Counted from the stretch's first letter, positions 1-8,095 are shown. The stretch: 35,329 nucleotides of DNA from Pseudomonadota bacterium (GCA_021787615.1 JAJYLP010000032.1:1-35329); one strand, 5' to 3'. Program-made: numbers and translations. The notes: generated by a model not told the origin, from the sequence alone.

Positions 1-326
1 TCGGGCGAGCGCTCATCGATCAGCCCCTCCGGCGCCGCCTCATCGCAGTCCTCCACGGCCGCATCGAGCACGCGCGGGCGGCGCGCGGCGCGGCGCCGCA
101 GATCCTTCAGCAGATTGGCCGCCACCGTGAACACATAGCTTTCCGGCCGCTCGATGGCCTCGCTCTCCCCGGCACGGATGACGCGCAGCAGCACCTCCTG
201 GGCCAGATCCTCGGCGTTGTCCCGGTCGCGGACCCGGCGCAGGAAATAACTGCGCAGCGGCGCGGAGAAGCGCTCGGCCAGCTGCTGGCCGGCGATAAGT
301 TCGGCTTTCTCGGGCGGTACGCTCAT
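1..326 (-). CDS. ECF-type sigma-70 RNA polymerase sigma factor (5' part, cut by window edge)
   Basis: The 108 visible residues form the start of an extracytoplasmic-function sigma factor, which would direct RNA polymerase to a small set of promoters. Region 2 is readable: a helical stretch with LRSYFLRRV (about residues 24-32), the acidic DNAEDLAQEVLLRV segment (about 36-49), which is the typical core-binding part, then ESYVFTVAANLLKDLRRR (about 61-78), matching the -10 recognition helix of FecI-like ECF factors. Region 4 lies outside the window. The start is the ATG at 326; no good Shine-Dalgarno sequence precedes it. The next gene upstream in the same direction is the 2-hydroxycarboxylate transporter, 52 bases away, so the two could share a transcript. 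No anti-sigma gene is visible here. The family call is firm; the regulon cannot be told. Confidence 0.85.
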   Translation of the reverse strand, partial: MSVPPEKAELIAGQQLAERFSAPLRSYFLRRVRDRDNAEDLAQEVLLRVIRAGESEAIERPESYVFTVAANLLKDLRRRAARRPRVLDAAVEDCDEAAPEGLIDERSP

Positions 327-378
327 GGTGCGCGGTTCTACGGCCGTCTCGTCAGGTTACGCTAACACACCGGCGCCC

Positions 379-1689
379 TCAGCCCAATCGGGCGAAAGCC
401 AGCAGCGCCAGAGTCACGACGATCGCCCCGCCGATGCGGATCGCGATCTGCGCAAAGGGCATCAGCTCCATGCGCTCGGCGGCCGTGAGGATGGCCACTC
501 CGCCGGTGCCGCCCTGCCCGGCGTGCGTCGCGTTGACGATCGCCGCCTCGATTGGATGGAGCTTCACCGCCCGCCCCACCCAGAAGCCGACGCCCACCAG
601 CGTGAGCACGGTGGCGGCGATGGTCGCCAGGTTCGCCGGCGCGAGCGCCGAGAGCAGGCTCTCCCACGGCGTCCACGCCACACCGACCATGAACAGCAGC
701 GGATAGGTGCCGACCTTGGCGAACATCTGGAACACCGCATCCGCCCCGAGCTCGAGCCGCCGCGTCACCGCCCAGCCGAGCTTCATGGCCACCGCCAGCA
801 CCAGCATCACCACCGGCGCCGGCAGCTTCCACGCCTGGTAGGCCATCTTGCCGAGCAAATACAGCGTGACCGCCGTGAACGCGCCGGTCGCGATGCTGAG
901 CACATCGAGGTGCGGCGGCGGCTCATCGCGGCGCAGGAACTCATCGCCTTGCTCTCCGGGCTGCAGCCGCCCGCCGCCGCTCAGGCCCGGACGGCGTTTG
1001 CCGAGCAGGTTCAGCCCGCCAGCGAGCAGGATCGCGAAGAAGCTGCCGATCATGACCGCGGGCAGGATCAGCGCAAACTGGCCGCCGAAGCCCTGGTGCA
1101 GCACCCCGGCATAGCCGAGCGACAGCGGCACCGCGCCATCACCGACCCCGCCGGCCATCACCGGCAGCACGACGTAAAACAGCGCGTGCTCGACCCCTAG
1201 GCCGAGGGCCGCACCCACCGCGGTGCCGACGATCACCGCGGCGACGGTGCCGGCAGCGAGCGGCGCAAAAATCTTCACGAAGCCGCGGATCAGCACGCTG
1301 CGGTCCATCGCGAAGACGCTGCCGACGATCACCGCGGCGATGTAGAGAAATAGGTAATCGGAGCTCTTGGTGAAGACGCTCACCGCGCTCACGAGGGGCT
1401 CGGGCAGCAGGTGGTAGTAGACGAGCGCAGACGGCAGGAACGTCGCCACGATCACCGCGCCGCCGACCATCCGCAACCCCGGGATGGCCTGGCCGATCGC
1501 CGCGCACAGGAACGACAGCAGCACCGTCACGCCGATCATCATCGGCAGCCCGGTATCCACCTTGCCGCTCGTGACGAAGTAGGCGAGCGCCAGGGCAAGC
1601 ACCACCCCGACGGGCACCGGCACCACGCCCAGCCGCCAGTCCATCATGCGCTGCAGGGTCTGGGCCCAGGGCGGCGGGGTGTCGTTCAT
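379..1689 (-). CDS. 2-hydroxycarboxylate transporter (CitS/CimH-like, Na+ or H+ coupled symporter)
   Basis: This 436-residue inner-membrane protein belongs to the 2-hydroxycarboxylate transporter family, which takes up citrate, malate or related acids with Na+ or H+. It shows about ten to eleven hydrophobic segments and two family re-entrant-loop motifs: GGVGDGAVPLS at about 180-190, and GQGGTGGVA at about 391-399 followed by AAERMELMPFAQIAIRIGG, whose Arg418 lies where CitS-type proteins keep a substrate-contacting arginine. A charged cytoplasmic loop sits at about 230-262. I chose the ATG at 1689 because GGAGG lies 8 bases upstream; an in-frame start at 1749 would add 20 atypical residues. 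It lies between an MBL-fold hydrolase gene and an ECF sigma gene, which gives no substrate hint. No citrate lyase or malolactic genes are nearby, so the substrate is open. Confidence 0.85.
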   Translation of the reverse strand: MNDTPPPWAQTLQRMMDWRLGVVPVPVGVVLALALAYFVTSGKVDTGLPMMIGVTVLLSFLCAAIGQAIPGLRMVGGAVIVATFLPSALVYYHLLPEPLVSAVSVFTKSSDYLFLYIAAVIVGSVFAMDRSVLIRGFVKIFAPLAAGTVAAVIVGTAVGAALGLGVEHALFYVVLPVMAGGVGDGAVPLSLGYAGVLHQGFGGQFALILPAVMIGSFFAILLAGGLNLLGKRRPGLSGGGRLQPGEQGDEFLRRDEPPPHLDVLSIATGAFTAVTLYLLGKMAYQAWKLPAPVVMLVLAVAMKLGWAVTRRLELGADAVFQMFAKVGTYPLLFMVGVAWTPWESLLSALAPANLATIAATVLTLVGVGFWVGRAVKLHPIEAAIVNATHAGQGGTGGVAILTAAERMELMPFAQIAIRIGGAIVVTLALLAFARLG

Positions 1690-1779
1690 CGAGTCAACCT
1701 CCGGCGTATGAATGACAGGCGGCCGCCCAGGCGGCGCCCGGGGACGCAATTGAAGCCCCCTACTTAAGTACAGACGTCC

Positions 1780-1809
1780 GGGCGGGGCAAATCCTCCAGC
1801 GCCCCGCCC
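1780..1809. other. Stem-loop after the MBL-fold hydrolase gene
   Basis: A perfect 9-bp inverted repeat (plus-strand arms GGGCGGGGC and GCCCCGCCC) encloses 12 bases and starts 8 bases after the hydrolase stop codon. It lacks a following T run on either strand, so it is not a classic intrinsic terminator. It may act as an mRNA 3'-end stabiliser or a Rho-linked barrier. The stem is seen directly; its role is inferred. Confidence 0.4.
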
Positions 1810-1817
1810 TTGGGCGC

Positions 1818-2471
1818 TCAGGCGCTCGCGCCCGCGAACAACCGGTCGGCCACGAAGGGATTGCTGCGCCGCTCGGCGCCGAAGCTCGACATCGGCCCGT
1901 GCCCGGGCACGAACCGCACCTCATCGCCGAGCGGAAAGAGCCGCTCGCGAATCGAGCGGATCAGCGCCGGGTGATCCCCGCGCGGAAAGTCGGTGCGGCC
2001 GATCGAGCCGGCGAACAGCACATCGCCCACCCAGGCGCACCGCCCGGCACGGTGGAAAAACACCACGTGTCCCGGGGTGTGCCCGGGGCAGTGCAGCACC
2101 TCGAGCGTCTCATCGCCGACACTCACCGTATCGCCGTCCTCGAGCCAGCGGTCCGGCTCGAAGGCCTCCGCGGGCGGCAAGCCGAACTGCGCCGCCGCTG
2201 CCGGCAGCGCCTCGATCCAGAAGCGGTCGGCGCGCTGCGGGCCTTCCACGGGCACTCCCCGCTCGCGCGCGAGCTGCGCGGTGGCCGCGCAGTGATCGAC
2301 ATGGCCGTGGGTCAGCAGAATCTTCGTCAGCCTCAGGCCCCGCCGATCGGCCTCTGCGAGCACGCGCGGCAGATCCCCGCCCGGATCGACGATCGCCGCG
2401 CGGCCGTGCTCGTCCCACAGCAGCGAGCAGTTCTGCTGAAAGGGCGTGACGGGGACGATCAGGAACTGCAT
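1818..2471 (-). CDS. MBL-fold metallo-hydrolase, GloB/YcbL-like
   Basis: The 217-residue product is a cytosolic metallo-beta-lactamase-fold hydrolase of the small glyoxalase-II-like group (YcbL type). Members use two metal ions to hydrolyse thioesters such as S-D-lactoylglutathione. Visible signatures are the metal motif LLTHGHVDH (His55, His57, Asp59, His60), GHTPGHVVFF at about 131-140, VGDVLFAGSIGRTDFPRGD in the middle, and VPGHGPMSS near the C-terminus. The substrate-binding C-terminal helical domain of classical glyoxalase II is missing, consistent with the short length. The start is the ATG at 2471, 8 bases after the glycosyltransferase stop, with AAGGG overlapping that stop region, so the two genes are probably cotranscribed. 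An in-frame extension to 2666 would run inside the glycosyltransferase gene and was rejected. The exact substrate is unknown. Confidence 0.88.
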   Translation of the reverse strand: MQFLIVPVTPFQQNCSLLWDEHGRAAIVDPGGDLPRVLAEADRRGLRLTKILLTHGHVDHCAATAQLARERGVPVEGPQRADRFWIEALPAAAAQFGLPPAEAFEPDRWLEDGDTVSVGDETLEVLHCPGHTPGHVVFFHRAGRCAWVGDVLFAGSIGRTDFPRGDHPALIRSIRERLFPLGDEVRFVPGHGPMSSFGAERRSNPFVADRLFAGASA

Positions 2472-2479
2472 TGCGCCCT

Positions 2480-3511
2480 TCAGCCGATGAGCTGCGCCAG
2501 GCGCTCGCCGGCGGCCTCCGGCGCCGCGTCGCTCGCGCTGAGTGCGCAGCTGCGCCCGCGGCGCGGCGCGTACAACTCGGGCAGCGTGACTTTGAACAGT
2601 CCCACGGTGAGCGTGTCGGTCGCGGCCGCCAGGTGCATCAGCCCCGAATCGGCGCACACGAAGCACTCGGCCGCATCGATCACGGCGGCCACTTGGCGGG
2701 TGTGCCGCGAGGAGAACCCCGGCAACTCCGGCAGCGAGGCATGGCCCGAGGGCGGGCGGACCTCGATGAGACGGGCATCGGGCACTCGGGTGCGCAGCTC
2801 AGCGATCAGCCGTCGCCACCACTCGACGCCGAAGCGCTTGGCGCCGGTGGCATGGGTGGCCACCGCGACGACCCGCCCCGGGGCGTCGGGCGCCACGAGG
2901 CGCCGGATCTGCTCGCGCCCGTACGCGCGCTCGGCCTCGGTGAGGCGCACGTTGAGCGTCACTTCATCGGCGCCCGAGGATTTGGGGTCGAGATTAAAGA
3001 GCGCGCGGCGCGTCAGGTACACCGGGTAGGCGCCCATGTGCCGCGGCGCGCCCTGGAACGGAATGCTGACATCGACCCCCTGGCGCTTGCGCGCAATCGC
3101 GAAACCGATCTTCAGGCGCCCGGCGAGCCAGCGCGTCAGGAAGCGCGCAGTCCATGAGTTGGGGCACGGATCGATGATGACGTCGTAGCGCATGTGCCGC
3201 ACCCGCAGCAGGGTGAGCAGGTAGCGCAGCGGATGACGCACCCCCCGCAACGGCAGAGCGTGCACGCGGCGCACGGCGGCAAACTCCTGGAATACCTCGG
3301 GGGCGGCCGGACAGGCCGAGAGGATCTCGATCCTCGCCTCCGGCAGCGTGTTTTGCAGTTCCTCGACGAGTGGCGTCAGCAACACCGTGTTGCCGAGGCG
3401 CGTGTTGGGACGGCAGATGAGGATGGTCGGGCCAGCGCCAACCTCGGGACGGACACCGGGTGCCGTGGCGGGAAACGTTTCAGCCGGGAGCATCGCCACA
3501 TTCTCGCCCAT
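2480..3511 (-). CDS. Glycosyltransferase family 9 (heptosyltransferase-like)
   Basis: The 343-residue protein matches the ADP-heptose:LPS heptosyltransferase family (GT9), which adds heptose to lipopolysaccharide core on the cytoplasmic side of the inner membrane. Motifs include ILICRPNTRLGNTVLLTPLVEEL at about 30-52, the N-terminal Rossmann-like donor/acceptor loop; VVAVATHATGAKRFGVEWW near 220; and the family hallmark CADSGLMHLAAATDTLTVGLF near 290-310. The usual G-A-KRW signature is here TGAKRFGVEWW. The ATG at 3511 is used; a second in-frame ATG at 3493 is possible and neither has a strong ribosome site. It sits alone, not in an LPS cluster, between a secreted His/Gly/Trp-rich protein gene (33 bases upstream) and the MBL hydrolase gene. 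The acceptor is unknown. Confidence 0.85.
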   Translation of the reverse strand: MGENVAMLPAETFPATAPGVRPEVGAGPTILICRPNTRLGNTVLLTPLVEELQNTLPEARIEILSACPAAPEVFQEFAAVRRVHALPLRGVRHPLRYLLTLLRVRHMRYDVIIDPCPNSWTARFLTRWLAGRLKIGFAIARKRQGVDVSIPFQGAPRHMGAYPVYLTRRALFNLDPKSSGADEVTLNVRLTEAERAYGREQIRRLVAPDAPGRVVAVATHATGAKRFGVEWWRRLIAELRTRVPDARLIEVRPPSGHASLPELPGFSSRHTRQVAAVIDAAECFVCADSGLMHLAAATDTLTVGLFKVTLPELYAPRRGRSCALSASDAAPEAAGERLAQLIG

Positions 3512-3544
3512 GTCCCGGGCGTAGAACAGGGCTGCGCGGCGGCG

Positions 3545-4555
3545 CTATTGCACGCTGTAGCCACGCGCCTGCAGACAGGCCGTGAACGCGCGGCGGTAAT
3601 CGCTGCGCATCTGCGGCGAGGCCTGCGCGTCCTGCTGAGCGCTCACGGGATTGAAGCCGCTCTGGGAGACCGCCCAGCGGTTGCACGCGTAGCGGTCGCT
3701 AGCCGTCTGCTGCGAGCTCTGGCCCTTCAGCGGCGTGACCCGCAGAGCGAGCACCCCGTTCGCGCCCCCCGCGGGCGGCTGCGGCGGTGGCGGGCCCGCG
3801 GCGGGCACACCGGAGGCATCCGCCACCGGAGGCGGATCGGCGAGCACGTAGCCGTCGTAGTAGGGATTCCAGACGTAATAGACCTGATTGACGTAATAGT
3901 AGGGCACACCGCCGAAGGTGAGAGTCATGGCCCCCAACGGAACGGTCGCCATGAACCAGGGATAGTTCCAGCCGTAATTGACCGGCGGCCAATACAGTCC
4001 GTTCCAGTAGCCTCCGACCCACAGCGCGCCGCGCCAGCGTTCATGATCCCATTCGCCGCCGTTCCAACCGGCGTGCCAGCGTTGACCGTCCCAGCCGCCC
4101 GGCCAATGTGCGTGCCAGCCGCCCCGATCTGCGCCCCGCCAGCCGCCGCCGTGCCAGCCGCCGCCGTGCCAGCCTCCGTGCCCGTGCCAATCGCCGCGCG
4201 CAGCGGGCCCCGCGTGCCATGCCGGCCCAGCGCGGCCAGCCCAATGGCCGCCGCGCGGCGCTCCGCCGCCATGCCAGCCGGCGCCGCCCGCATGCCAGCG
4301 CGGTCCGCCAAAATGACCCCCGCGCGGCCCGCGGCCGGCCGCGAAATGCCCGCTGAAGCCGTGCCCGTGCGGAGGATCGGCAAAGGCTGAGCCGGGGAGG
4401 AGCCACATCGCCACTGCCATTGCGGCCGTCAGGGCGGCCGAGACACGTACTGCGGCGCGCCACGAGACATCACGGCCAGAGGCCTGCCCCTGGGGCCGTT
4501 GAGATCGGGACGGACCAATGAGGCGACGCATCCCGGCCAGGCTTTGACTAAACAT
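3545..4555 (-). CDS. Secreted His/Gly/Trp-rich protein with C-terminal two-cysteine module
   Basis: This 336-residue protein has a long N-region, a hydrophobic stretch (about 36-58) ending in GSAFA-DPP, a good signal peptidase I site. The mature protein starts with about 110 residues of low-complexity His/Gly/Trp/Arg sequence with repeated GGWHGG-type units. Next comes an aromatic stretch (about 170-245) with YWNGLYWPPVNYGW and a PYYYVNQVYYVWNPYYDGYV motif like those of small periplasmic/outer-membrane proteins with Tyr-rich surfaces (DUF6515-like, from memory). After a Pro-rich linker, the C-terminal module carries DRYACNRWAVSQSGFNP and YRRAFTACLQARGYSV, where two Cys probably form a disulfide; I recall such a module at the end of other proteobacterial envelope proteins. 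The start at 4555 has AGGAG 7 bases upstream. Function is unknown; metal binding by the His-rich part is only a guess. Confidence 0.75.
   Translation of the reverse strand: MFSQSLAGMRRLIGPSRSQRPQGQASGRDVSWRAAVRVSAALTAAMAVAMWLLPGSAFADPPHGHGFSGHFAAGRGPRGGHFGGPRWHAGGAGWHGGGAPRGGHWAGRAGPAWHAGPAARGDWHGHGGWHGGGWHGGGWRGADRGGWHAHWPGGWDGQRWHAGWNGGEWDHERWRGALWVGGYWNGLYWPPVNYGWNYPWFMATVPLGAMTLTFGGVPYYYVNQVYYVWNPYYDGYVLADPPPVADASGVPAAGPPPPQPPAGGANGVLALRVTPLKGQSSQQTASDRYACNRWAVSQSGFNPVSAQQDAQASPQMRSDYRRAFTACLQARGYSVQ
4140..4169. repeat. Two perfect 15-bp tandem units within the His/Gly/Trp-rich gene
   Basis: The unit CAGCCGCCGCCGTGC occurs twice in tandem (4140-4154 and 4155-4169), with degenerate copies on both sides (for example from 4170). 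It encodes the repeated W-H-G-G-G pattern on the minus strand. The repeat length is a multiple of three, so copy-number changes would lengthen or shorten the protein without breaking the frame. Confidence 0.6.
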
Positions 4556-4577
4556 CGTGATACTCCTGCGGGCCCGT

Positions 4578-4606
4578 CAGTCCCCGGCCCGCAGGCCGGG
4601 AGACTG
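4578..4606 (-). promoter_or_regulatory. Strong leader hairpin of the His/Gly/Trp-rich gene
   Basis: On the minus strand, arms CAGTCTCCCGGCC and GGGCCGGGGACTG pair over 13 bp with one G-U pair and a 3-base loop (TGC). The stem ends about 10 bases before the AGGAG ribosome site and starts only a few bases after the predicted transcription start. There is no T run after it, so it does not look like an intrinsic terminator. A role in mRNA stability or translation control is inferred. Confidence 0.55.
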
Positions 4607-4617
4607 CGATGCATATC

Positions 4618-4647
4618 ATTAGACCACTGGGGCCGCGCTCCGTTCAA
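4618..4647 (-). promoter_or_regulatory. Candidate sigma-70 promoter for the His/Gly/Trp-rich gene
   Basis: The minus strand reads TTGAAC (4647-4642), 18 bases, then TCTAAT (4623-4618), matching the -35 box at 4 of 6 and the -10 box at 5 of 6 positions. Transcription would start near 4611, just before the leader hairpin. Supported only by consensus match and position. Confidence 0.4.
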
Positions 4648-4714
4648 ACCCCCCGGCAAGCCCGTCCGCGCGGCCGATGCTCCGCCGACGGACGCTGGTG
4701 AGCACCGCGACGGC

Positions 4715-5269
4715 CTACGCCTGAGGCGCATCCGGCGCCGTTTCGGAGGTGCTCGCGGCCTCAGGCTCATCCAACAGTCCAGCTCCAGCTACTGTTTCGG
4801 GCTCGGCCGTGGACCCGGATTGGGCGCTCGGTTCCTCGGCCGCAGCGCGTTGCGAGGACGGTTCGCCCGGCGAATCCGCGACGAGCGTCACCGGCGGCGC
4901 CTCGTCGTGCCGCCGCTGCAGCATCAGGGTGTTCTCCAGGTGCAGCGCGATGCCCTCGGGGAGAATCTCGATGGTCTTGGTCGAACTGCGCGGCATCGGC
5001 ACGCGCGTGATCAGGCAGTAATTGACGATCGCCGCGGCAATCAGCGGCAGCGTGTAGGTGCGCTTGACGATGCCCTCCTGGCGTGGCGGACGAATCGAGA
5101 GCACGACGCTGCGCGCGCCGTCCTCCTTGCCAGCGTGCATCGCCACTTCCACGAGCGCCGCGTTGGCCGGCCAGCGACCGTGCTTGATCTCGAGCTCGAT
5201 GATCGCGTCGACGACGGTGTCGAACGGCAGCAGGAGACGGCGCGACTCGTGGATGAGGGTGTTGGCCAT
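4715..5269 (-). CDS. Conserved-looking protein of unknown function (184 aa)
   Basis: I do not recognise this family. The first 120 residues look like a compact folded domain without signal peptide or membrane segment: MANTLIHESRRLLLPFDTVV, then IIELEIKHGRWPANAALVEV, a mixed-charge stretch around GARSVVLSIRPPRQEG, and a hydrophobic segment LIAAAIVNYCLITRVPMPRS (about 82-101). The last 60 residues are acidic, rich in Ala, Glu, Ser and Pro, and probably disordered. The start at 5269 is the first ATG after a region with no coding look; an upstream in-frame start at 5476 would add 69 atypical residues and overlap fahA. The ribosome site is weak (CGAAGC). The gene follows fahA after 154 bases and has the same direction, but the gap and the lack of relatedness argue against a joint role. 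Confidence 0.65.
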   Translation of the reverse strand: MANTLIHESRRLLLPFDTVVDAIIELEIKHGRWPANAALVEVAMHAGKEDGARSVVLSIRPPRQEGIVKRTYTLPLIAAAIVNYCLITRVPMPRSSTKTIEILPEGIALHLENTLMLQRRHDEAPPVTLVADSPGEPSSQRAAAEEPSAQSGSTAEPETVAGAGLLDEPEAASTSETAPDAPQA

Positions 5270-5423
5270 GGTGCTTCGGTCGCCGTGTTGTTTTGTGTCC
5301 CGCCGCGCCCCCGCGGCGAGCGGCGGGGGATCGGGCGCAGTATATCCGGAAAACCCCGCGCCGCCATGCGCCCCGGCGGCGCCGTGCAATCGCAACACTC
5401 GAGCGCGACTCGAGCGCGGACGC

Positions 5424-6737
5424 TCAGGCCGCCGGCACCACAGTCCCGACCGCCTCGCCGAAGCCGATGCGCACAAACCCCGGCCGCTCGCACCACCCCC
5501 TGAGGATGACCCGATCGCCGTCAGCCAGAAACCTGCGCTGCTCGGCGCCCGGCAGTGTCAGCGACCGGGTGCCGCCGGCGGTCAGCTCCAGCAGCGAGCC
5601 GGCCGCACCGGGCTCGGGCCCGGACTGCGTGCCCGTGCCGAGCAGATCGCCCGGCTCGAGATTGCAGCCGTTGAGCGTGTGGTGCGCCACCATCTGCGCG
5701 ATCGACCAGTAGCTGTCGCGGAAGTCCGATTGCGAGAGCCGCGCCGGCGCCAGCGCGCGCTCGCGCATCGCCCGCGTCTCGATCGCCACCTCGAGCGCGA
5801 TCTCGATGGCGCCCGCCTCGCGCAGCGCGGCGCAGTCGAGATACGCGAGCGGCTGAGGGTCCCCGGCCGCGCGCCGCCACGGCGCGCGAAACGGCGCGAG
5901 CGCCTCGAGCGTCACCACCCAGGGCGAGACGGTGGTGGCGAAATTCTTGGCGAGAAACGGCCCGAGCGGCTGGTATTCCCAGGCCTGCACGTCGCGCGCC
6001 GACCAGTCGTTGAGCAGGCACAGGCCGAACACATGCTCCTCGGCGCGCTCGATCGGCACGGCCTCCCCCAGGGCATTGCCGCGCCCGATGAGCACGCCGA
6101 GCTCGAGCTCGTAATCCAACCGCTCACTCGGCGCGACATGCGGCCGCTCGGCGCCGCGCGGCATCAGCTGCCCGTGCGGCCGGCGCACGCGCTGTCCGCT
6201 CACCCGGATCGAAGAGGCGCGGCCGTGATAGGCGATGGGCACCCACTTGTAGTTCGGCAGCAGCGGCTGGTCGGGACGGAACAGCCGGCCCACCGCCGTA
6301 GCATGGTGGATCGAGGTGTAGAAGTCGGTGTAATCGCCGATGCGCGCCGGCACGGCAAACTCCGCTTGCCTCTGGGGCACGAGCGCCACGCCGAGCGCAC
6401 CGGCATGCGCCGAGCCGGCGCGCAGCAGGCCCGAGAGCGCGCGGCGCAACGCGATGGCGGCCTCGGGGCCGAGCGCCATCAGCGCATTCAGCGCCGGCGC
6501 GGCGCACGCGGCAAGCGCCTCGGCCGCAGGGCCCGCCCCCGGGGCGGCCGCGCCGAGCGCGGTCAGATCGACAATCGCATCGCCGATCGCAACGCCGCAG
6601 CGCAGCGGCTCAGCGCTGCCGGCGCGGCGGAACACGGCGAAGGGCAGATTCTGAATGGGAAAATCGCTGCCCGGGCGATTCGCCGAGTCCACCCAGCTGG
6701 TGAGCCGGGGATCATGAGTTGCATCGATGCTGCGCAT
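5424..6737 (-). CDS. fahA: Fumarylacetoacetase
   Basis: The 437-residue enzyme hydrolyses 4-fumarylacetoacetate to fumarate and acetoacetate, the last step of phenylalanine/tyrosine breakdown through homogentisate. The N-terminal SH3-like domain is followed by the FAH fold. Metal and catalytic motifs are DYTDFYTSIHHATAVG (Asp135; His144 or His145 as base), LDYELELG (Glu210, Glu212), LLNDWSARDVQAWEYQPLG (Asp244), and FLAKNFATT (Lys264). GDLLGTGTQSG near 350 fits the substrate pocket. Its length agrees with the usual 420-440. The start at 6737 lies 17 bases after the hmgA stop, so hmgA and fahA form an operon. The middle enzyme, maleylacetoacetate isomerase, is not in the window and must be encoded elsewhere or replaced by spontaneous, glutathione-dependent isomerisation. 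Confidence 0.95.
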   Translation of the reverse strand: MRSIDATHDPRLTSWVDSANRPGSDFPIQNLPFAVFRRAGSAEPLRCGVAIGDAIVDLTALGAAAPGAGPAAEALAACAAPALNALMALGPEAAIALRRALSGLLRAGSAHAGALGVALVPQRQAEFAVPARIGDYTDFYTSIHHATAVGRLFRPDQPLLPNYKWVPIAYHGRASSIRVSGQRVRRPHGQLMPRGAERPHVAPSERLDYELELGVLIGRGNALGEAVPIERAEEHVFGLCLLNDWSARDVQAWEYQPLGPFLAKNFATTVSPWVVTLEALAPFRAPWRRAAGDPQPLAYLDCAALREAGAIEIALEVAIETRAMRERALAPARLSQSDFRDSYWSIAQMVAHHTLNGCNLEPGDLLGTGTQSGPEPGAAGSLLELTAGGTRSLTLPGAEQRRFLADGDRVILRGWCERPGFVRIGFGEAVGTVVPAA

Positions 6738-6754
6738 CTGAGGGCCAGGGCCGA

Positions 6755-8095
6755 TCAGCGCGGCTCGCGCGCGCTTGCATTGAAGCGCTTGGCAAGCCCC
6801 TGCCAGCAGCGCGCGTAGTCGCGCTGGCGCTGCGGCAGCGCGAGCGCCTGCGGCGCCGGCCGGATCAGCGTTCGGGTCTCGAACATGAACGCCATGGTAT
6901 CGCTGATGCGCTGCGGGGTGTCGGTGTCGGCACGGCTCGCGCGCTCGAAGGTCTCGGCGTCCGGGCCGTGGCCGGTCATGCAGTTGTGCAGCGATGAGCC
7001 GCCCGGCTCGAAGTCGCTCGCCTTGGCGTCGTAGAGCCCATGGATGAGTCCCATGAACTCGCTGGCGATGTTGCGGTGGAACCAGGGCGGACGGAACGTG
7101 TCCTGCATCACCAGCCAGCGCGGCGGAAAGATCACGAAGTCGATGGCATCCACCCCCGGAGTGTCGCTCACCGAGTGCAGCACGAGGAAGATCGAGGGGT
7201 CCGGATGATCGTAGCTCACCGAGCCGATGGCGTTGAATCGGCGCAGATCGTACTTGTACGGGGCGTGATTGCCGTGCCAGGCCACCACATCGAGCGGGGA
7301 GTGATCGAGCGCACCGCTCCAGAGCGCGCCGCCGAACTTCGCCACCAGCTCCATCGGGCCCTCGCGCTCCTCGTACCAGGCGACGGGAGTGAGGAAATCG
7401 CGTGGATTGGCGAGGCCGTTCGAGCCGATTGGCCCGAGGTCGGGCAGCTTCAGCGGCGCGCCGAAGTTCTCGCAGATGTAGCCGCGCGCCGTGCCGTCGG
7501 GCAGCTCCACGCGAAAGCGCACCCCGCGCGGCACCACCACGATTTCCTGCGGCTCGACCTCGAGCACCCCGAGCTCGCTCGCCAGGCGCAGGCGGCCTTG
7601 CTGCGGCACGATGAGCAGCTCGCCATCGGCGTCGTAGAAGAACCGCTCCTGCATCGAGCGGTTGGCCCGGTACCAGTGGATCGCGCAGCCGCTGTGCGCA
7701 TCGCTCGAGCCGGTGCCGCCGGCGCTGAGCAGCCCGTCGATGAAGTCGGCCGGCTCGGCCGGCACGGGCAGCGCGCTCCAGCGCAGCGGGTCCGGGGGGG
7801 CCGGCAGCTCGCCGAAGCGCCCGAGCAGCCCCGGGTGCGCGAGCGGGCGGAACTCCCCCTGCACCGCCGCCGGACGGATGCGGTAGAGCCAGCTGCGCCG
7901 GTTGGCGTGCCGCGGCGCGGTGAAGGCCGTGCCGGAGAGCTGTTCGGCGTACAGGCCGTAGGCACAGCGCTGCGGGGAGTTGCGGCCCTGGGGCAAGGCG
8001 CCGGGCAGCGCCTCGGTCGCGAAGTGGTTGGCGAAGCCGGTGAGGTACTCGAGAGGGCGAGTGGTCTCGCCGGCGAGTGCGGAGGCGGAGCGCAT
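6755..8095 (-). CDS. hmgA: Homogentisate 1,2-dioxygenase
   Basis: This 446-residue cytosolic iron(II) enzyme opens the ring of homogentisate to give 4-maleylacetoacetate. It begins with the family signature [19 protein letters not shown] (about 17-35). Iron ligands are visible as His340 and Glu346 in [12 protein letters not shown] and His376 in [10 protein letters not shown]; His274 in [14 protein letters not shown] matches the acid/base histidine. Length fits the family (about 430-450). The ATG at 8095 has GGGAG 8 bases upstream. It is the first gene of an operon with fahA and diverges from a MarR-type regulator across a 73-base gap with a palindrome, so induction by homogentisate or a related acid is likely but inferred. 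Confidence 0.97.
   Translation of the reverse strand: MRSASALAGETTRPLEYLTGFANHFATEALPGALPQGRNSPQRCAYGLYAEQLSGTAFTAPRHANRRSWLYRIRPAAVQGEFRPLAHPGLLGRFGELPAPPDPLRWSALPVPAEPADFIDGLLSAGGTGSSDAHSGCAIHWYRANRSMQERFFYDADGELLIVPQQGRLRLASELGVLEVEPQEIVVVPRGVRFRVELPDGTARGYICENFGAPLKLPDLGPIGSNGLANPRDFLTPVAWYEEREGPMELVAKFGGALWSGALDHSPLDVVAWHGNHAPYKYDLRRFNAIGSVSYDHPDPSIFLVLHSVSDTPGVDAIDFVIFPPRWLVMQDTFRPPWFHRNIASEFMGLIHGLYDAKASDFEPGGSSLHNCMTGHGPDAETFERASRADTDTPQRISDTMAFMFETRTLIRPAPQALALPQRQRDYARCWQGLAKRFNASAREPR

Noticed and set aside
327-378. ECF-type autoregulated promoter (GTAACC ... CCGTA) before the sigma gene
   Set aside because: The two elements are about 11 bases apart instead of the usual 16-17, so the match is not convincing.
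4135-4185. CRISPR-like short repeats
   Set aside because: The units are adjacent, in frame and inside a coding repeat, with no spacers.
5398-5419. Two 11-bp direct repeats (CTCGAGCGCGA/G) after fahA as terminator or operator
   Set aside because: Short, GC-rich, no T run and no symmetric arrangement beyond the CTCGAG core; likely chance.
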